Shown piece after piece: positions 8,002 through 16,800 of a stretch of 29,340 nt of DNA. How positions within the stretch are numbered: the first letter of the stretch is position 1; the number at the start of each line of letters is the position of its first letter. The translations under genes were made by a program, and so were the position numbers. Below the pieces are notes generated by a model. That model was not told the origin of the DNA. It searched no databases and saw nothing but the letters and a program-made list of their open reading frames with translations. The stretch is taken from assembly GCF_000231115.1 (NCBI RefSeq), contig NW_006889849.1, positions 48,129 to 77,468 on the forward strand, in the 5' to 3' direction. The DNA comes from Vittaforma corneae ATCC 50505 (lineage: Eukaryota > Microsporidia > Nosematidae).

Positions 8002-9577
8002 TTAATTTTTCTTCATGAAACTGAGAAGCTTGGACGTAGATGCATCTGGATTGGTTGGTGCCTCTCCACTAAGCTCTCCCATTAGCTCCTTCGTCAAGGC
8101 CTTGCCAAGCTCAACTCCAAACTGGTCAAACGAATTTATGTTGAAATATGTTCCCACTACAAATATCTTGTGCTCATAGACCGCAAGAACTGCCCCAAGT
8201 ACTTCTGGTGCTAGCTTTGAATACAGAATTGTCACACTCGGCTTATCGCCTGCAAAGTAATGATTGGCGTCTTCAGACTCTTTGCCAACAAGCATGCTTC
8301 TGCTTTGGGCAAGGCAGGATGTCGCCAGTAGCAGATGGTGGCGCTTGATCATGTCCATGTTTTCAACAACTGACCTGTCTGTTTCTTCTTCACTGATATT
8401 TTTGACGGGACACAGCAGCTCAAGATAGATGTTCTGCTCTCCTTGGTGGAGAAGCTGGAAAAACGAGTGCTGGACATCGGTGCCGACACCGCCCCAGATG
8501 ATCATTTGCTTGCATCCGTGCTTGCCATTGGATTCCATTTCTGCCTGCTGTAGATACTTGTACAGCAGCTCAAGGTAGCTGTCATAGCATACCAGACACT
8601 TGTTGTTGAATCCTCGGGAAATGTAAAATAGCTCATTGACGGCCATTCTGAAAGAGACTGAGTCCAACTTGCGGGTAAAGAAGTTCTTGTCTGCCTGCGA
8701 GGCTCCCTTAAGCAGCCCAGCGTAGTTGTCGAACCCAATGTAAAGACTAATCGAAAGCCCGACAGCCGACCAAAGAGAGTACCGCCCTCCAACAAAGTCC
8801 CACATTTTAAATACCGTTTGGATGCCGTATTTGGATGTTTCAGGAACGTTGGAGCTGACAGCTACAAAGTGCTTGTTGCATATTTCCTCCTCACTGAACC
8901 TGCCATTCAGCCTGCTTTTCATAAGCCCCAATGCAAGCTTAAAGTTCTCCATGGTCTCAACCGTAGTAAACGTTTTGCTGACAACAATAAACAAGGTTCT
9001 TTCAACATCAATTTTCTTAAAAACCCTCACTGTGTCTGCTGGGTCAATGTTTGAAATGAAAAACACCTTTCTGCCCTTGGAATAGGCCTGCAAAGCATCT
9101 GTTACCATCCTGGGTCCCCAGGTCGCTTCCCCCTATTCCTATATTCACAATAGTGTCGAACGTCTTGCTCGTTACTCCCTCCATCCCATCAAAAGCCTCG
9201 GAAAATCGAGCGATCCTGGCCAGCTCTTCAATAATCTCTTCTTTCGCATTACTAATAACGTCACCTGAGGTTTTGGCCTTCTTGGCACTCTCCTCATTGC
9301 CCAAAATCTGCTCCACCTGCAGCAGCACCCTCTCATCCCTCAGGAGATAATGAAGAACCGGCCTGGACTCTGTCGTGTTGATGTTTCTGCCCTGCAGCAT
9401 TCCCTCAATCTTCGACTCAAAGCCGTTGCTGAGGATCTTGCTTCTGATTTCTTCCTTGTCGTTCTCTGCAATGTGGCTCTTGCTGAAGTCGTAGTACAGA
9501 AATTCGCCGCCGGTGAGCTCCAGTGTTTCAGAGTTTTCCTCCACCCTCTCCTTCGTTAATTTCTCAAGAATTCTCAT
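8002..9577 (-). CDS. PGI1: Glucose-6-phosphate isomerase, one frame break
   Basis: This glycolytic enzyme interconverts glucose-6-phosphate and fructose-6-phosphate. The two frames 9577 to about 9117 and about 9117 to 8002 give 524 aa once joined. The first ends in VNIGIGGSDLG and the second begins RMVTDALQAY, which is exactly the continuation expected of the family. The break falls in a G run (cccc 9116-9119 on the plus strand) and is explained by one extra base. Both family signatures are intact in the second part: DFVGGRYSLWSAVG, and YFNINSFDQFGVELGK near the C-terminus. ATG lies directly behind CCCCC (ggggg 9578-9582). The intact signatures on both sides argue for a sequencing indel rather than a pseudogene. 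Confidence 0.93.
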
Positions 9578-9771
9578 GGGGGTCTCTACTTAGAAGAATT
9601 TATGCATCATTCTCCGAAGATTGGTCAACAGCCAGCCAATCCAAAATAGTATATGGGAACCACACGAACAGCATAAAGAGAAGCATGGGCCATAGTGAAA
9701 ACCGCCACTTTCCATCAGTAAACTATCTTGCGCAACGAGAACAGATGCAGGAATGTGCCTGGTTTTTCTCT

Positions 9772-10023
9772 CTAGCCTATCCGCCTGATTACATAGTAAT
9801 TCCCCGACGGATTGGGCGCAGTAGTAAGGCCACTTGAGGAATCAAGACTACATGTACTCAGATCTTGGGACTGCGCTTTCGCAAGAACAAACCGGCATCC
9901 CTTCACCTCAAATGGAACATCCAGCACTATTTCTGGCGGCAGATCCTCTCTTCTCATCCATTTTGGTGCTTGAACTATGTCGAATGTGCTGCTCTGTCGA
10001 TCCTCCTCGCATCTTTCGTCCAT
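9772..10023 (-). CDS. Hypothetical protein, 83 aa
   Basis: I do not recognise this ORF. Starting at the ATG 10021-10023 it encodes 83 residues with no membrane segment, an acidic N-terminus (MDERCEEDRQ), a middle with PKWMRREDLPPEIVLDVPF, and a C-terminus with PNPSGNYYVIRRIG. An AAAAATTT box lies 8 bases upstream (10032-10039 on the plus strand), but the usual CCC is reduced to ACCG. Short proteins ending in a Ser/Gly-rich then basic stretch are common among RNA polymerase accessory subunits, but there is no motif to support that. It may be a chance frame. Confidence 0.35.
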   Translation of the reverse strand: MDERCEEDRQSSTFDIVQAPKWMRREDLPPEIVLDVPFEVKGCRFVLAKAQSQDLSTCSLDSSSGLTTAPNPSGNYYVIRRIG

Positions 10024-10234
10024 TTTACGGTAAATTTTTGCGTAGCAGCAAAAGCACGTGGTGACCCTCACAAGATACGCTCAACTCATGTGGCAAAGGA
10101 CCATGCACGTATGTCAAGTCTGCTTACAATCCCTAACAACAATCCTTTAATGACAAATTAAATATATTTAAATCCAAGTCTCCAGCCATGAAAGGCACGC
10201 AACCTTGGCAACCACCCCAGGAAGCCAGAAGCGT

Positions 10235-10903
10235 TTAGCAGAATATCTCCGATAGTAGGAAATACTCGCCTTTCTTCACCACAATCCCAGAATACACCAT
10301 GCTCTTCAGTGTTCTGTGGACACTCTCCACCGCGCCATTCACCGTTTCAATCTCGTGTATTGTTTTTTTTCCACCTTTTAATAGCCCGAATATCTTGTGT
10401 GAAATGGTAGCTTTGCTTTTATACAGCTCATTGTTCTCTAAGCTAGACCTTATAGCTTCGAAGATCCTGGGTCTAAAGCTCAGCTCCACCCCTCTCGCAA
10501 TTGACCCATCATCCACGTCCCTCTTTCTAAGCTTCCTCTCGATTTGTATGTACCTCTCGATCATCCTGTCCAGTTGGCTTTCAGCAGCTGGCGCATTTTT
10601 GGCCCCAAATGCATCTACAATCTCTTTTGGAAGCTCCCTGTCTCTAGTCGGAGATTCTCCGTCGACAACCTTAATCTCCAAATTTCTGAAGAGTCTCATT
10701 TTGAATATAAATTGCTCCAAGTTTTTCACCACGAAGTATGCATCCATCCCTGCCAGGTATAGCTGCTTAAATATCCTTACTGTCACCTTGCCGTCGACGA
10801 ACACGAGCTGTATGGGCTCTGAAAGATCGACATTCCTCTCCTTTGCATCATCCGAAACGACTGTTCTGTCTGGTAGAATCGTGTGCGATACAAAAATTTT
10901 CAT
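10235..10903 (-). CDS. Winged-helix protein of unassigned family (222 aa), possibly kleisin-like
   Basis: The protein starts MKIFVSHTIL and continues with a mixed segment containing VRIFKQLYL and YFVVKNLEQFIFKMRLFR. The middle is charged (ERYIQIERKLRKRD). The end looks like a winged-helix fold: helix, then HEIETVNGAVESVHRTLKSM, then a hairpin GIVVKKGEYFLLS. The N-terminal part weakly recalls the Rad21/Scc1 kleisin N-domain (pattern VRIY...YLLxDxxEAFxKIKxxFR), and kleisins also end in a winged helix, but the match is loose. The start is supported by CCC two bases upstream (ggg 10906-10908). A longer open frame on the opposite strand is judged a shadow. Confidence 0.5.
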   Translation of the reverse strand: MKIFVSHTILPDRTVVSDDAKERNVDLSEPIQLVFVDGKVTVRIFKQLYLAGMDAYFVVKNLEQFIFKMRLFRNLEIKVVDGESPTRDRELPKEIVDAFGAKNAPAAESQLDRMIERYIQIERKLRKRDVDDGSIARGVELSFRPRIFEAIRSSLENNELYKSKATISHKIFGLLKGGKKTIHEIETVNGAVESVHRTLKSMVYSGIVVKKGEYFLLSEIFC

Positions 10904-11122
10904 AAGGGAGATAAAAGTGGTTCTGAATAGTGCTCTCATAAGATGCGCTCGCTCGCGTTCAAGCTCTATCTGGCAGTGCAACAAGATGGGCTACAAAAGT
11001 GGTAAAGCCCTGTGCAGCAATCAAAGACCAGCAATTGATGCCAGGCGCACCTGCCAATAAACGTGTTAAAATAAAGATAAACAACAGCTGCACTATCAAG
11101 ATGTATTTAAAAAGTAAACCTT

Positions 11123-12541
11123 TTAATCAATTTCGCTAAGCTTCGCATACCTTGCATAGAAATAGTATGCTCCAATTCCGAAAACCACCAATACAAGAGT
11201 GTAGAGCACGAGATCATACCATTTCGTTCCACTAGAAGGTTCTTCTGCCTTTTCCACATCTTTGGCAATAACTGGTACATCTGTCTCTGGTGCAGCCTCT
11301 GCATCGTTGTCTGTTTCTGGGGTTTCTGGGACAACGACCAAGGCTGTGGGGCTAACATCAATATCTGTGGCCTTCTGGATGTAGTCGTGATATTCACCAG
11401 TAAGGAAGTGAATATCAGAATCGTCGTCTTCTACGAAAATTTTAGGTACTAATGATCCGAATGCATCCAGAAACCCACCTGCTGGGGCTTCCAGCTTCTT
11501 CATGAATTTATTGTGGAAGTGGGATTTGGAGACAGAGAAATAGACCATCTGCTTACTAAGTTCGAAATACCCGACGAAGTATGCTAAACGGAAAACGTAG
11601 TAATCGCCATTCTCGCGGGAAAAGACGTTTGGATAGCTATCCTTAATGAAATTAGTGATGACATCTCCAATAGACTTAGCCATTTCCATGAGATTGATGG
11701 CATTCAAAATAGCATTGCGATAATCGCTTACTGAAGAGGCAACAGGATTAGAAGAAAGCTTACCTAGGAGAGTTTCAGACTGCAACACAAAGTTCTCGAT
11801 CTGGCTCTCAAGATTTTTAACACCTGCAGTAAGGGCATCCTTGTCAACTCCTGTTTTGGCAACAAACTTGATGTCTTCAGAATCAGCATCCTCCTGTCTA
11901 GTGTAAACCAATTCTATAGCACTGTTGGCCAAGTCCTTAACAGCCACTGCAGAGCTATGGATAGTTTGAAAATATGCTTGAAGAGTATCACTCTCAATGC
12001 TGCCTTGATACGTTTTCGTGAGACACAACAAAGCTCCAAAGTAGAAATTGAGAACGTGTTGAAGAACATCGGATTCAAACTCCGCTGGTATGGCTTCAAT
12101 GGCCAAAAGCTCTGTCATCATGCTATCGGCAAGCAAGCACTTGCTAACATCACTGGTATTCAGTCCGGTTCTTAAAATATCCTTGGTCTTGCTTCCCAAA
12201 GTCTCTGGATTGAAAATGTCAAAAAAGAAACGTGAAAGGGCATTGTCCTTTGTGGCGGAATTTTTGGAAATGGAGTACTTCTCAAAATCGTTCGTGGCAT
12301 CTTTAAGGGAGGGATTGATCACATTGTGGACAAAACTGTCAATCTGTGAGCTTTTCGAGCCTCCAAAGTTGTTTGTCTCAAGAAAGTCGTTGAATGCTTT
12401 GATCGAATTTGTGTATTCTTTTTGGATGTCATCAAAGCACGCTTTATTTCTGTCCTCTGCGTCGTCGACTACTGTGCTGGTTGCAAATGCACTCTTCAGA
12501 CCTAAGAGCTGTATCAGTGCGCAATTCACTCGAAATATCAT
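11123..12541 (-). CDS. Type I membrane or surface protein, lineage-specific (472 aa)
   Basis: I do not recognise the family. Residues 1-22 look like a signal peptide (MIFRVNCALIQLLGLKSAFA). A long, mostly helical ectodomain follows, then an acidic Pro/Thr/Glu-rich linker with repeated PET motifs at about 395-430. One membrane helix lies near the C-terminus (YDLVLYTLVLVVFGIGAYYF), with a short tail containing a few basic residues. The predicted topology is a large extracellular or lumenal domain with a small cytosolic tail. The promoter has both AAAAATTTTT and CCC (12546-12568), the form otherwise used mainly by translation genes, so high expression is likely. A role at the cell or spore surface is inference from topology only. 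Confidence 0.7.
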   Translation of the reverse strand: MIFRVNCALIQLLGLKSAFATSTVVDDAEDRNKACFDDIQKEYTNSIKAFNDFLETNNFGGSKSSQIDSFVHNVINPSLKDATNDFEKYSISKNSATKDNALSRFFFDIFNPETLGSKTKDILRTGLNTSDVSKCLLADSMMTELLAIEAIPAEFESDVLQHVLNFYFGALLCLTKTYQGSIESDTLQAYFQTIHSSAVAVKDLANSAIELVYTRQEDADSEDIKFVAKTGVDKDALTAGVKNLESQIENFVLQSETLLGKLSSNPVASSVSDYRNAILNAINLMEMAKSIGDVITNFIKDSYPNVFSRENGDYYVFRLAYFVGYFELSKQMVYFSVSKSHFHNKFMKKLEAPAGGFLDAFGSLVPKIFVEDDDSDIHFLTGEYHDYIQKATDIDVSPTALVVVPETPETDNDAEAAPETDVPVIAKDVEKAEEPSSGTKWYDLVLYTLVLVVFGIGAYYFYARYAKLSEID

Positions 12542-12545
12542 TGAT

Positions 12546-12568
12546 GGGTAGGAAAGTCAAAAATTTTT
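12546..12568 (-). promoter_or_regulatory. AAATTT plus CCC promoter of the 472-aa surface protein
   Basis: The minus strand has AAAAATTTTT, a 10-base spacer and CCC, ending 4 bases before the ATG. It has the same architecture as the RPS6 and eIF2B-gamma promoters. Confidence 0.6.
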
Positions 12569-13125
12569 ATTTAAGCTGCAGTAAAGAAATTTTGAAGTAA
12601 AAATCAATTAAAAACAAGGAAGTGCATTTTACTGGCACTGTGAATTATTCCTAAAATTATCCCAGTTTTCTGTGGTGTTTAGCGCACCAGTCTTGTGCTT
12701 TGAACGTCTAGATTTTATTTTTTTGATTTTTTTCAAGATAAATCCAAGTGGGTTTTGAATAAAAAAATGACAGTAGATTGTTAATTAATAAAAAGCATCT
12801 TGGAACAGCAAGACACACTCTTTAATGCTCAGACAGCCACATCAGACCTGGCGTGATTGGAAAACCAACCAAGTTGTATCTGATTGCACAAGGCCGGGCC
12901 TGCTGTTTGGAGTGGCAAAGGGGACGAATGCTCTCCCTCATATACTTTAAAATTTTCACCATCAATAACTTGGTTGTGATAAAACATCTGTATTGATTTG
13001 CAGCTATGCCCAGCTGAATACTGGCTTGAGCTGAAAGAGAGCGTCTACAGCAGTTCACTTTGTCAACAAGAAGCTTTGGCCTTGAAGGCTGCTTTCTTGC
13101 AAACATCTGGCGACTTTTTGCTTTT
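12569..13125. other. Long intergenic region, no convincing gene
   Basis: About 560 bases lie between the divergent surface-protein and eL8 genes. The left half is AT-rich with T runs near 12715-12735; the right half is less so. A minus-strand frame across 12822-13106 and a plus-strand frame from 12998 lack start signals and motifs. I see no tRNA B-box. The region probably holds the two promoters, and possibly an unrecognised RNA. Confidence 0.4.
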
Positions 13126-13160
13126 AAAAATTTTACAAGTTAAAATTTTTATTTTAGCCC
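13126..13160 (+). promoter_or_regulatory. eL8 promoter: two AAATTT boxes and CCC
   Basis: AAAAATTTT (13126-13134), AAAATTTTT (13142-13150) and TTTTAGCCC abut the ATG at 13161. The TTTTAGCCC element is repeated in front of eS17, and nearly so in front of prolyl-tRNA synthetase. Confidence 0.7.
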
Positions 13161-13766
13161 ATGGCTTTAGGAAAGACCACCAAGAGAGTCAGGAAGGTAG
13201 AGCCGGTTGATCCGGAGGCGAGAGAGGCAGCCATCCAAAAGAAGATCTACAATTTGGCAAATGCCATCAAGATACCCCCTCCGATAAATCAGTTTAAGAC
13301 ACAGCTGCAGGGATCAGACCTCGACAGGCTCCTGGATATCCTGAGAAAGTACAGGCCAGAGACAAAGGACGAGAAGATCGTGCGCCTCCAGAAGACCAAT
13401 CCCAAGGAGGGGCCAAGGCCCATCATCTTGAAATTTGGATTGAGACACGTTGTGGATCTCATTGAGCAGAAGAAGCTTGGTCTTGTTGTGGTTGCAGCCG
13501 ATGTTGCACCAATTACACTGGTCATATCCATTCCAACACTCTGCAAGAAGTTCGGCATTCCCTATGCCATTGTTCCCAGCAAGAGTGTTCTTGGAAGTCT
13601 TGTGCATGTGAAGACCAGTGCTGTTGTTGGATTGGAAGGTGTCAAGCCCGAGGACCAGAAGGAGTTTGACGATATTGTTAGAATCTGCAATGCTCTCTTC
13701 ATGAGCCAATATGAGAAGCACATGACAACTGTTGGTGGCCGCATTGCACAGAAAGCTGAGCTCTAA
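13161..13766 (+). CDS. RPL8: 60S ribosomal protein eL8 (L7A/L8)
   Basis: This is a large-subunit ribosomal protein of the L7Ae/L30e RNA-binding superfamily, 201 aa. The N-terminal extension contains NFAKxxxIPPPINQF-type sequence (here AIKIPPPINQF). The core has GLRHVVDLIEQKKLGLVVVAADVAP split across a conserved helix and strand, then LCKKFGIPYAIV and KSVLGSLVHVKTSAVVGL. It is somewhat shorter than yeast eL8 but complete. ATG is directly behind CCC. An AATAAA begins on the last base of the stop codon (13766-13771). Codon use is relatively GC-rich, as expected for a strongly expressed gene here. Confidence 0.96.
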   Translation: MALGKTTKRVRKVEPVDPEAREAAIQKKIYNLANAIKIPPPINQFKTQLQGSDLDRLLDILRKYRPETKDEKIVRLQKTNPKEGPRPIILKFGLRHVVDLIEQKKLGLVVVAADVAPITLVISIPTLCKKFGIPYAIVPSKSVLGSLVHVKTSAVVGLEGVKPEDQKEFDDIVRICNALFMSQYEKHMTTVGGRIAQKAEL

Positions 13767-13771
13767 ATAAA
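13766..13771 (+). terminator. Poly(A) signal AATAAA fused to the eL8 stop
   Basis: The stop TAA (13764-13766) is followed by ATAAA, so AATAAA begins at its last base. Confidence 0.5.
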
Positions 13772-13882
13772 TCTCTAATTTTAAGTGTGGAGCTTTTTGC
13801 ACATTGTAAATAAAATTTTAATTGTTAATATTAAGGGCAGGCAGTTGGATCTTACTTGAGGCTTGCACAGCCTCGATGCGTT

Positions 13883-14380
13883 CTAGCAATAATGCACCAC
13901 ACCCACATATACACAATACACCTCACTTTTAAGAAGAAAGTCGGTAGCCAAGAAGTCAATTCCCAGCTCGCATGCAAATCCAAGGTCCATCAGAATGCCC
14001 TCTGCCTCCGACTCCCTAAAGCTGCAAGCCCCGCTACAAACCTTCAAAGATGCAGCAACGTTTCCATGTGGAATATAAACAAACGGCACGGGCGCCTTGA
14101 CCAGCATCTTGAAGAAGTGGTCTTCATTTACACTGTCGCTTGTCGAGAAACTTCCAAGTCTGATGGGCGACATGGCAATGCCCTTAACATTGTTGACTTC
14201 AATCTCGCTTGCACAGTCCAGTTTGCAGTGCTTGAAAAACTCGTACATGTAAACTTCGTGAGCTTGCTTGTAGTACAGCACTTCTGACTCTGGGCTGCTT
14301 CTCACTTCCTCACTGTGCTTTATTAAGAGTTTTGGGAAGATGGTCTCTGGCAGAGTGTTCTTTTGGAAAAACTCGTCCAT
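13883..14380 (-). CDS. Possible Mediator subunit 18-like protein (165 aa)
   Basis: The C-terminal part reads ILMDLGFACELGIDFLATDF followed by LLKSEVYCVYVGVVHY. This fits the Med18 pattern in which a short helix with LGF is followed by E/D-F-x-x-x-G-x-x-F and a strand (…V-x-V-x-K-I). Med18 is a head-module subunit of Mediator that helps recruit RNA polymerase II. The rest is compatible with the Med18 beta fold but carries no independent marker. No CCC box precedes the ATG at 14378-14380, unlike most genes here, so both start and identity are tentative. It could be a lineage-specific protein. Confidence 0.4.
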   Translation of the reverse strand: MDEFFQKNTLPETIFPKLLIKHSEEVRSSPESEVLYYKQAHEVYMYEFFKHCKLDCASEIEVNNVKGIAMSPIRLGSFSTSDSVNEDHFFKMLVKAPVPFVYIPHGNVAASLKVCSGACSFRESEAEGILMDLGFACELGIDFLATDFLLKSEVYCVYVGVVHYC

Positions 14381-14621
14381 GAGCAGAGAAATACGGCGTC
14401 TTATATGGAGAGGACAAAGACCGTTTGGTACAAAAATCTATGGTGAGAAGTAAAGACAGATGGCTGTCAATGCCACAGATAAGACAATGCGGCTTTGTTA
14501 ATGCAGCTGGAAATCCAGCCAAATGGAGTGAAGCTGCATGCTGACCCCTGCACTTGGTTTTCTAGCTTTATCTTGTGCCGTTGAGATGGCTCTTCTGCTT
14601 GGGTTTCTCTGTTCCGCCGTT

Positions 14622-14629
14622 AAATTTTT
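14622..14629 (+). promoter_or_regulatory. AAATTTTT box upstream of the Sas10-family gene
   Basis: AAATTTTT lies 25 bases before the ATG at 14655 and inside the longer open frame that begins at 14538. Its position favours the internal Met as the true start. Confidence 0.45.
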
Positions 14630-14654
14630 ACTCTTTGCCGGACCGTGTACTCAA

Positions 14655-15065
14655 ATGAAAGCCAAAGAATCGGTGCTAAGTCCGGTGGAGACAGCAGTCC
14701 AGGAACTGTCCAAGGCTACAAACGAGTGCAAAGTGGAGCTCCTAAGGCACTATCTGCTGAACTACATTCTTTATTTGGAGTTGCCAAGTGACGAAGCAGA
14801 AGACTCTCCAATCAAAGAAAAGCTGCTGAAGATTTCCGTGCTACTCGACAAAGTTAATTCCATGGAGAAGAATGCCGAGAAGGTGAGCGGGGACAGGACT
14901 GTTGATGAGAAAATGATGAAAAACAAGCCAAAAGCTTGCCATTTGAAGTCAAAAAATCCACGAAAAAAGTTCAAGATCAACTCTGAGAAGCTGAAAGAGA
15001 GAACAAAGGCAAAGGACGATTACAACATTGACACAAGAAATGGCAGATCGAGCAAGTTTGGCTGA
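14655..15065 (+). CDS. Sas10/Utp3/C1D-family nucleolar protein (136 aa)
   Basis: The product has the short helical Sas10/C1D domain: VELLRHYLLNYILYLELP, then a helix KEKLLKISVLLDKVNSMEK. This corresponds to the family pattern of L-x-x-Y-x-x-x-L-x-L-Y-L followed by a P-x-x-x-x-L helix. A strongly basic C-terminus (NPRKKFKINSEKLKERTKAK) ends in RNGRSSKFG. Members such as Lcp5/neuroguidin, Utp3 and C1D/Rrp47 act in small-subunit processome assembly or with the nuclear exosome. The size and basic tail fit a reduced Lcp5-type protein. The frame begins at 14538, but its first 39 residues run through an AAATTT promoter box and are probably not translated. Confidence 0.6.
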   Translation: MKAKESVLSPVETAVQELSKATNECKVELLRHYLLNYILYLELPSDEAEDSPIKEKLLKISVLLDKVNSMEKNAEKVSGDRTVDEKMMKNKPKACHLKSKNPRKKFKINSEKLKERTKAKDDYNIDTRNGRSSKFG

Positions 15066-15237
15066 ACACAGCCCATTCCATTTTAATTGTCCGCTATAAT
15101 TTGATTTTTCACTCTGCTGTGCTTAATTTGAATGCTTGCAAAGCGTGTCTGTGTTTGAGACTGGCCAAAACATTTAACACCTTTGTGTTCAAAAACTCGG
15201 CTTTTAGCCTAAAAAGACTACAAATAAATCATTTACT

Positions 15238-16089
15238 TTAAACTTCGTGGAACTCGTCCGCCGGGGCTATGAATCTGGCAACACCCTTTCTATAGGCTGG
15301 GTATTTCATTTTGCAGTCGGATGTGACACAAGCTTTGTGCATCTTGCTTTGCAACAGGTCATTATCTGTAAACCCAACTCTTTTTGCCATCAATAAATCT
15401 TTGTGAGCATTCGGATGATAGGATAGACAGTTGGGTGGCTCCTGGACTTTTGACGGAGATTCGAAGTGTGCATTTACTCTATACGGGCCCTTTCTGTGGG
15501 ACAAATCATAGTGCTCTCCAATGATCCGGTTGTCAGTGCAGTAGACATGGCCAAATCCATTGGATGGAAAGTTGCATCGAATGTTCTTCACAATATCAGG
15601 ATTGCTGTATTCTAAGAGATTCTCGTCGACCCTTGAGTCTTTGTACCCGGCTATTCTTTTTCCATACAGATTGCCCAAAGACGCGTCATATGCTCCAGTG
15701 CCGTATGAAGCGGTGACCACCTTAAAGTTTCTCATTCTATCCTTGAGCATCGCATCCTCGAGACTCACACCACTTTCAAGACTTGCGCCTAGTATTCTGT
15801 TGAGCCCACCTTTCATTACATACCCCTGGTCGCTTATTAGCCCACCACCACCAGTTAAGTTTCCATACTTATCGTATTCTGAGAACAGCGACTTGGATGT
15901 GTAGGCATTCCCGCCCGTGCCGTCTAAGAAATAATTTCGCATCGCTCCAGAACCTGCCCCTGAGACACACTCGACCTCGTGGTCTTTAAAAGCATCAATG
16001 AGATTGTCTGCATATCCGTTCTTCTGGATGTTTTGTAGAACCGAGTGACTGCTTATTGCAGATATTAGTGTCAATATTGCTAATGTCAT
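15238..16089 (-). CDS. Secreted Cys-containing protein of unknown family (283 aa)
   Basis: I do not recognise the family. Residues 1-15 form a signal peptide (MTLAILTLISAISSH). The mature part has six cysteines (C41, C172, C184, C221, C254, C259), an N-glycosylation sequon NLT at 77-79, a glycine-rich stretch (GNLTGGGGLISDQGY) and many Tyr/Lys residues. There is no second membrane segment, so it should be secreted. The even number of cysteines suggests disulfide bonds. Secreted, Cys-bearing, basic proteins of this size in microsporidia include polar-tube and spore-wall proteins; that is an inference only. No CCC box precedes the ATG at 16087-16089, which sets it apart from its neighbours and may mean stage-specific control. 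Confidence 0.65.
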   Translation of the reverse strand: MTLAILTLISAISSHSVLQNIQKNGYADNLIDAFKDHEVECVSGAGSGAMRNYFLDGTGGNAYTSKSLFSEYDKYGNLTGGGGLISDQGYVMKGGLNRILGASLESGVSLEDAMLKDRMRNFKVVTASYGTGAYDASLGNLYGKRIAGYKDSRVDENLLEYSNPDIVKNIRCNFPSNGFGHVYCTDNRIIGEHYDLSHRKGPYRVNAHFESPSKVQEPPNCLSYHPNAHKDLLMAKRVGFTDNDLLQSKMHKACVTSDCKMKYPAYRKGVARFIAPADEFHEV

Positions 16090-16267
16090 ATTCCGTTTGT
16101 GCTAATAATTTATTAAATATCCGTGGTTTAGCTGTCAGGTGCATGATTTGTGATACAAAGACTCCAAAACTGAAATGACTTTTAGCTCTCACACAGCTGT
16201 AACGGAAACCACAAATTAAACACTGCAAATCACTTCTCCAAAAACAACATCTAAAAATCAACTGCAT

Positions 16268-16642
16268 TTATTGCGATCTTTCAGATCCAACTGAGGCGTA
16301 GTTTCCCTGAATTTGATACTTCTTTATCATAGAAAAGGTGACGGGGTCAACCATCACTTTCTCCACATCCAAAACACCGACCTTTGGAATGAACCTCTCC
16401 TTCATCTCCTTCTCAGCCTCGTGGGACTTGATGTAAATTCCCTTGACAACCCCCTTCTGGATTCTGTTGTAGAGCCGGGTCACATATCCCGCAATTTGGT
16501 TTCTAATCCTCTTGTTTTGTGTTATGGTGACATCTCTGACCACAGACAGGTTGTTCTCAAAGTCCTTGTTGACTCTGCTGAAATACATTTCGATGATGGA
16601 GCGGGACGCCCTCTTGACCGACTTTCCTCTGACTTTACCCAT
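16268..16642 (-). CDS. RPS17: 40S ribosomal protein eS17
   Basis: This is eukaryotic small-subunit protein eS17, 124 aa. It is recognised by MGKVRGKSVKRASR at the N-terminus, NKRIRNQIAGYVTRL in the middle and KERFIPKVGVLD-type sequence, plus the later EKVMVDPVTFSMIK. The length is typical. No intron interrupts the 5' end. The promoter has AAATTTTTT, AAAAAATTTT and AGCCC before the ATG. AATAAA (tttatt 16267-16272) overlaps the stop codon. Confidence 0.95.
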   Translation of the reverse strand: MGKVRGKSVKRASRSIIEMYFSRVNKDFENNLSVVRDVTITQNKRIRNQIAGYVTRLYNRIQKGVVKGIYIKSHEAEKEMKERFIPKVGVLDVEKVMVDPVTFSMIKKYQIQGNYASVGSERSQ

Positions 16643-16648
16643 GGCTGT

Positions 16649-16672
16649 GGGCTAAAATTTTTTAAAAAATTT
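16649..16672 (-). promoter_or_regulatory. eS17 promoter: AAATTT boxes and CCC
   Basis: On the minus strand AAATTTTTTAAAAAATTTTAG is followed by CCC, six bases before the ATG. The block is nearly palindromic, so it could also serve the divergent gene at 16801. Confidence 0.65.
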
Positions 16673-16800
16673 GCATCCAAGAAAGCAACTGAGCGGGCCC
16701 AAAGGCAAATCACCTGTGTGGATGGGCGATGTATTGTGGCTTTTAATTGCTAGATTAAGCGTACAGCCGAAGAGGTTGATCTTTCCAAAGTCTTGCCCCA

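Noticed and set aside
10299..11060. Plus-strand open frame of 253 codons opposite the winged-helix gene
   Set aside because: Longer than the minus-strand gene but with antisense-like Ser/Leu/Ile composition, no CCC box and no motif; it also runs past the start of the real gene.
12090..12551. Plus-strand open frame inside the 472-aa surface protein gene
   Set aside because: Shadow of the minus-strand gene, which has a signal peptide, membrane helix and promoter.
12822..13106. Minus-strand frame in the spacer before eL8
   Set aside because: No start signal, no motif, and it lies where promoters are expected; could not be supported as a gene.
13142..13160. TTTTAG before CCC-ATG read as a 3' splice site of a 5' UTR intron in eL8, eS17 and prolyl-tRNA synthetase
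   Set aside because: No matching 5' splice site (GTAAG-like) lies at a suitable distance upstream; the pattern is better explained as promoter plus start-site motif.
13289..13802. Minus-strand frames opposite eL8
   Set aside because: Antisense of a conserved ribosomal protein gene.
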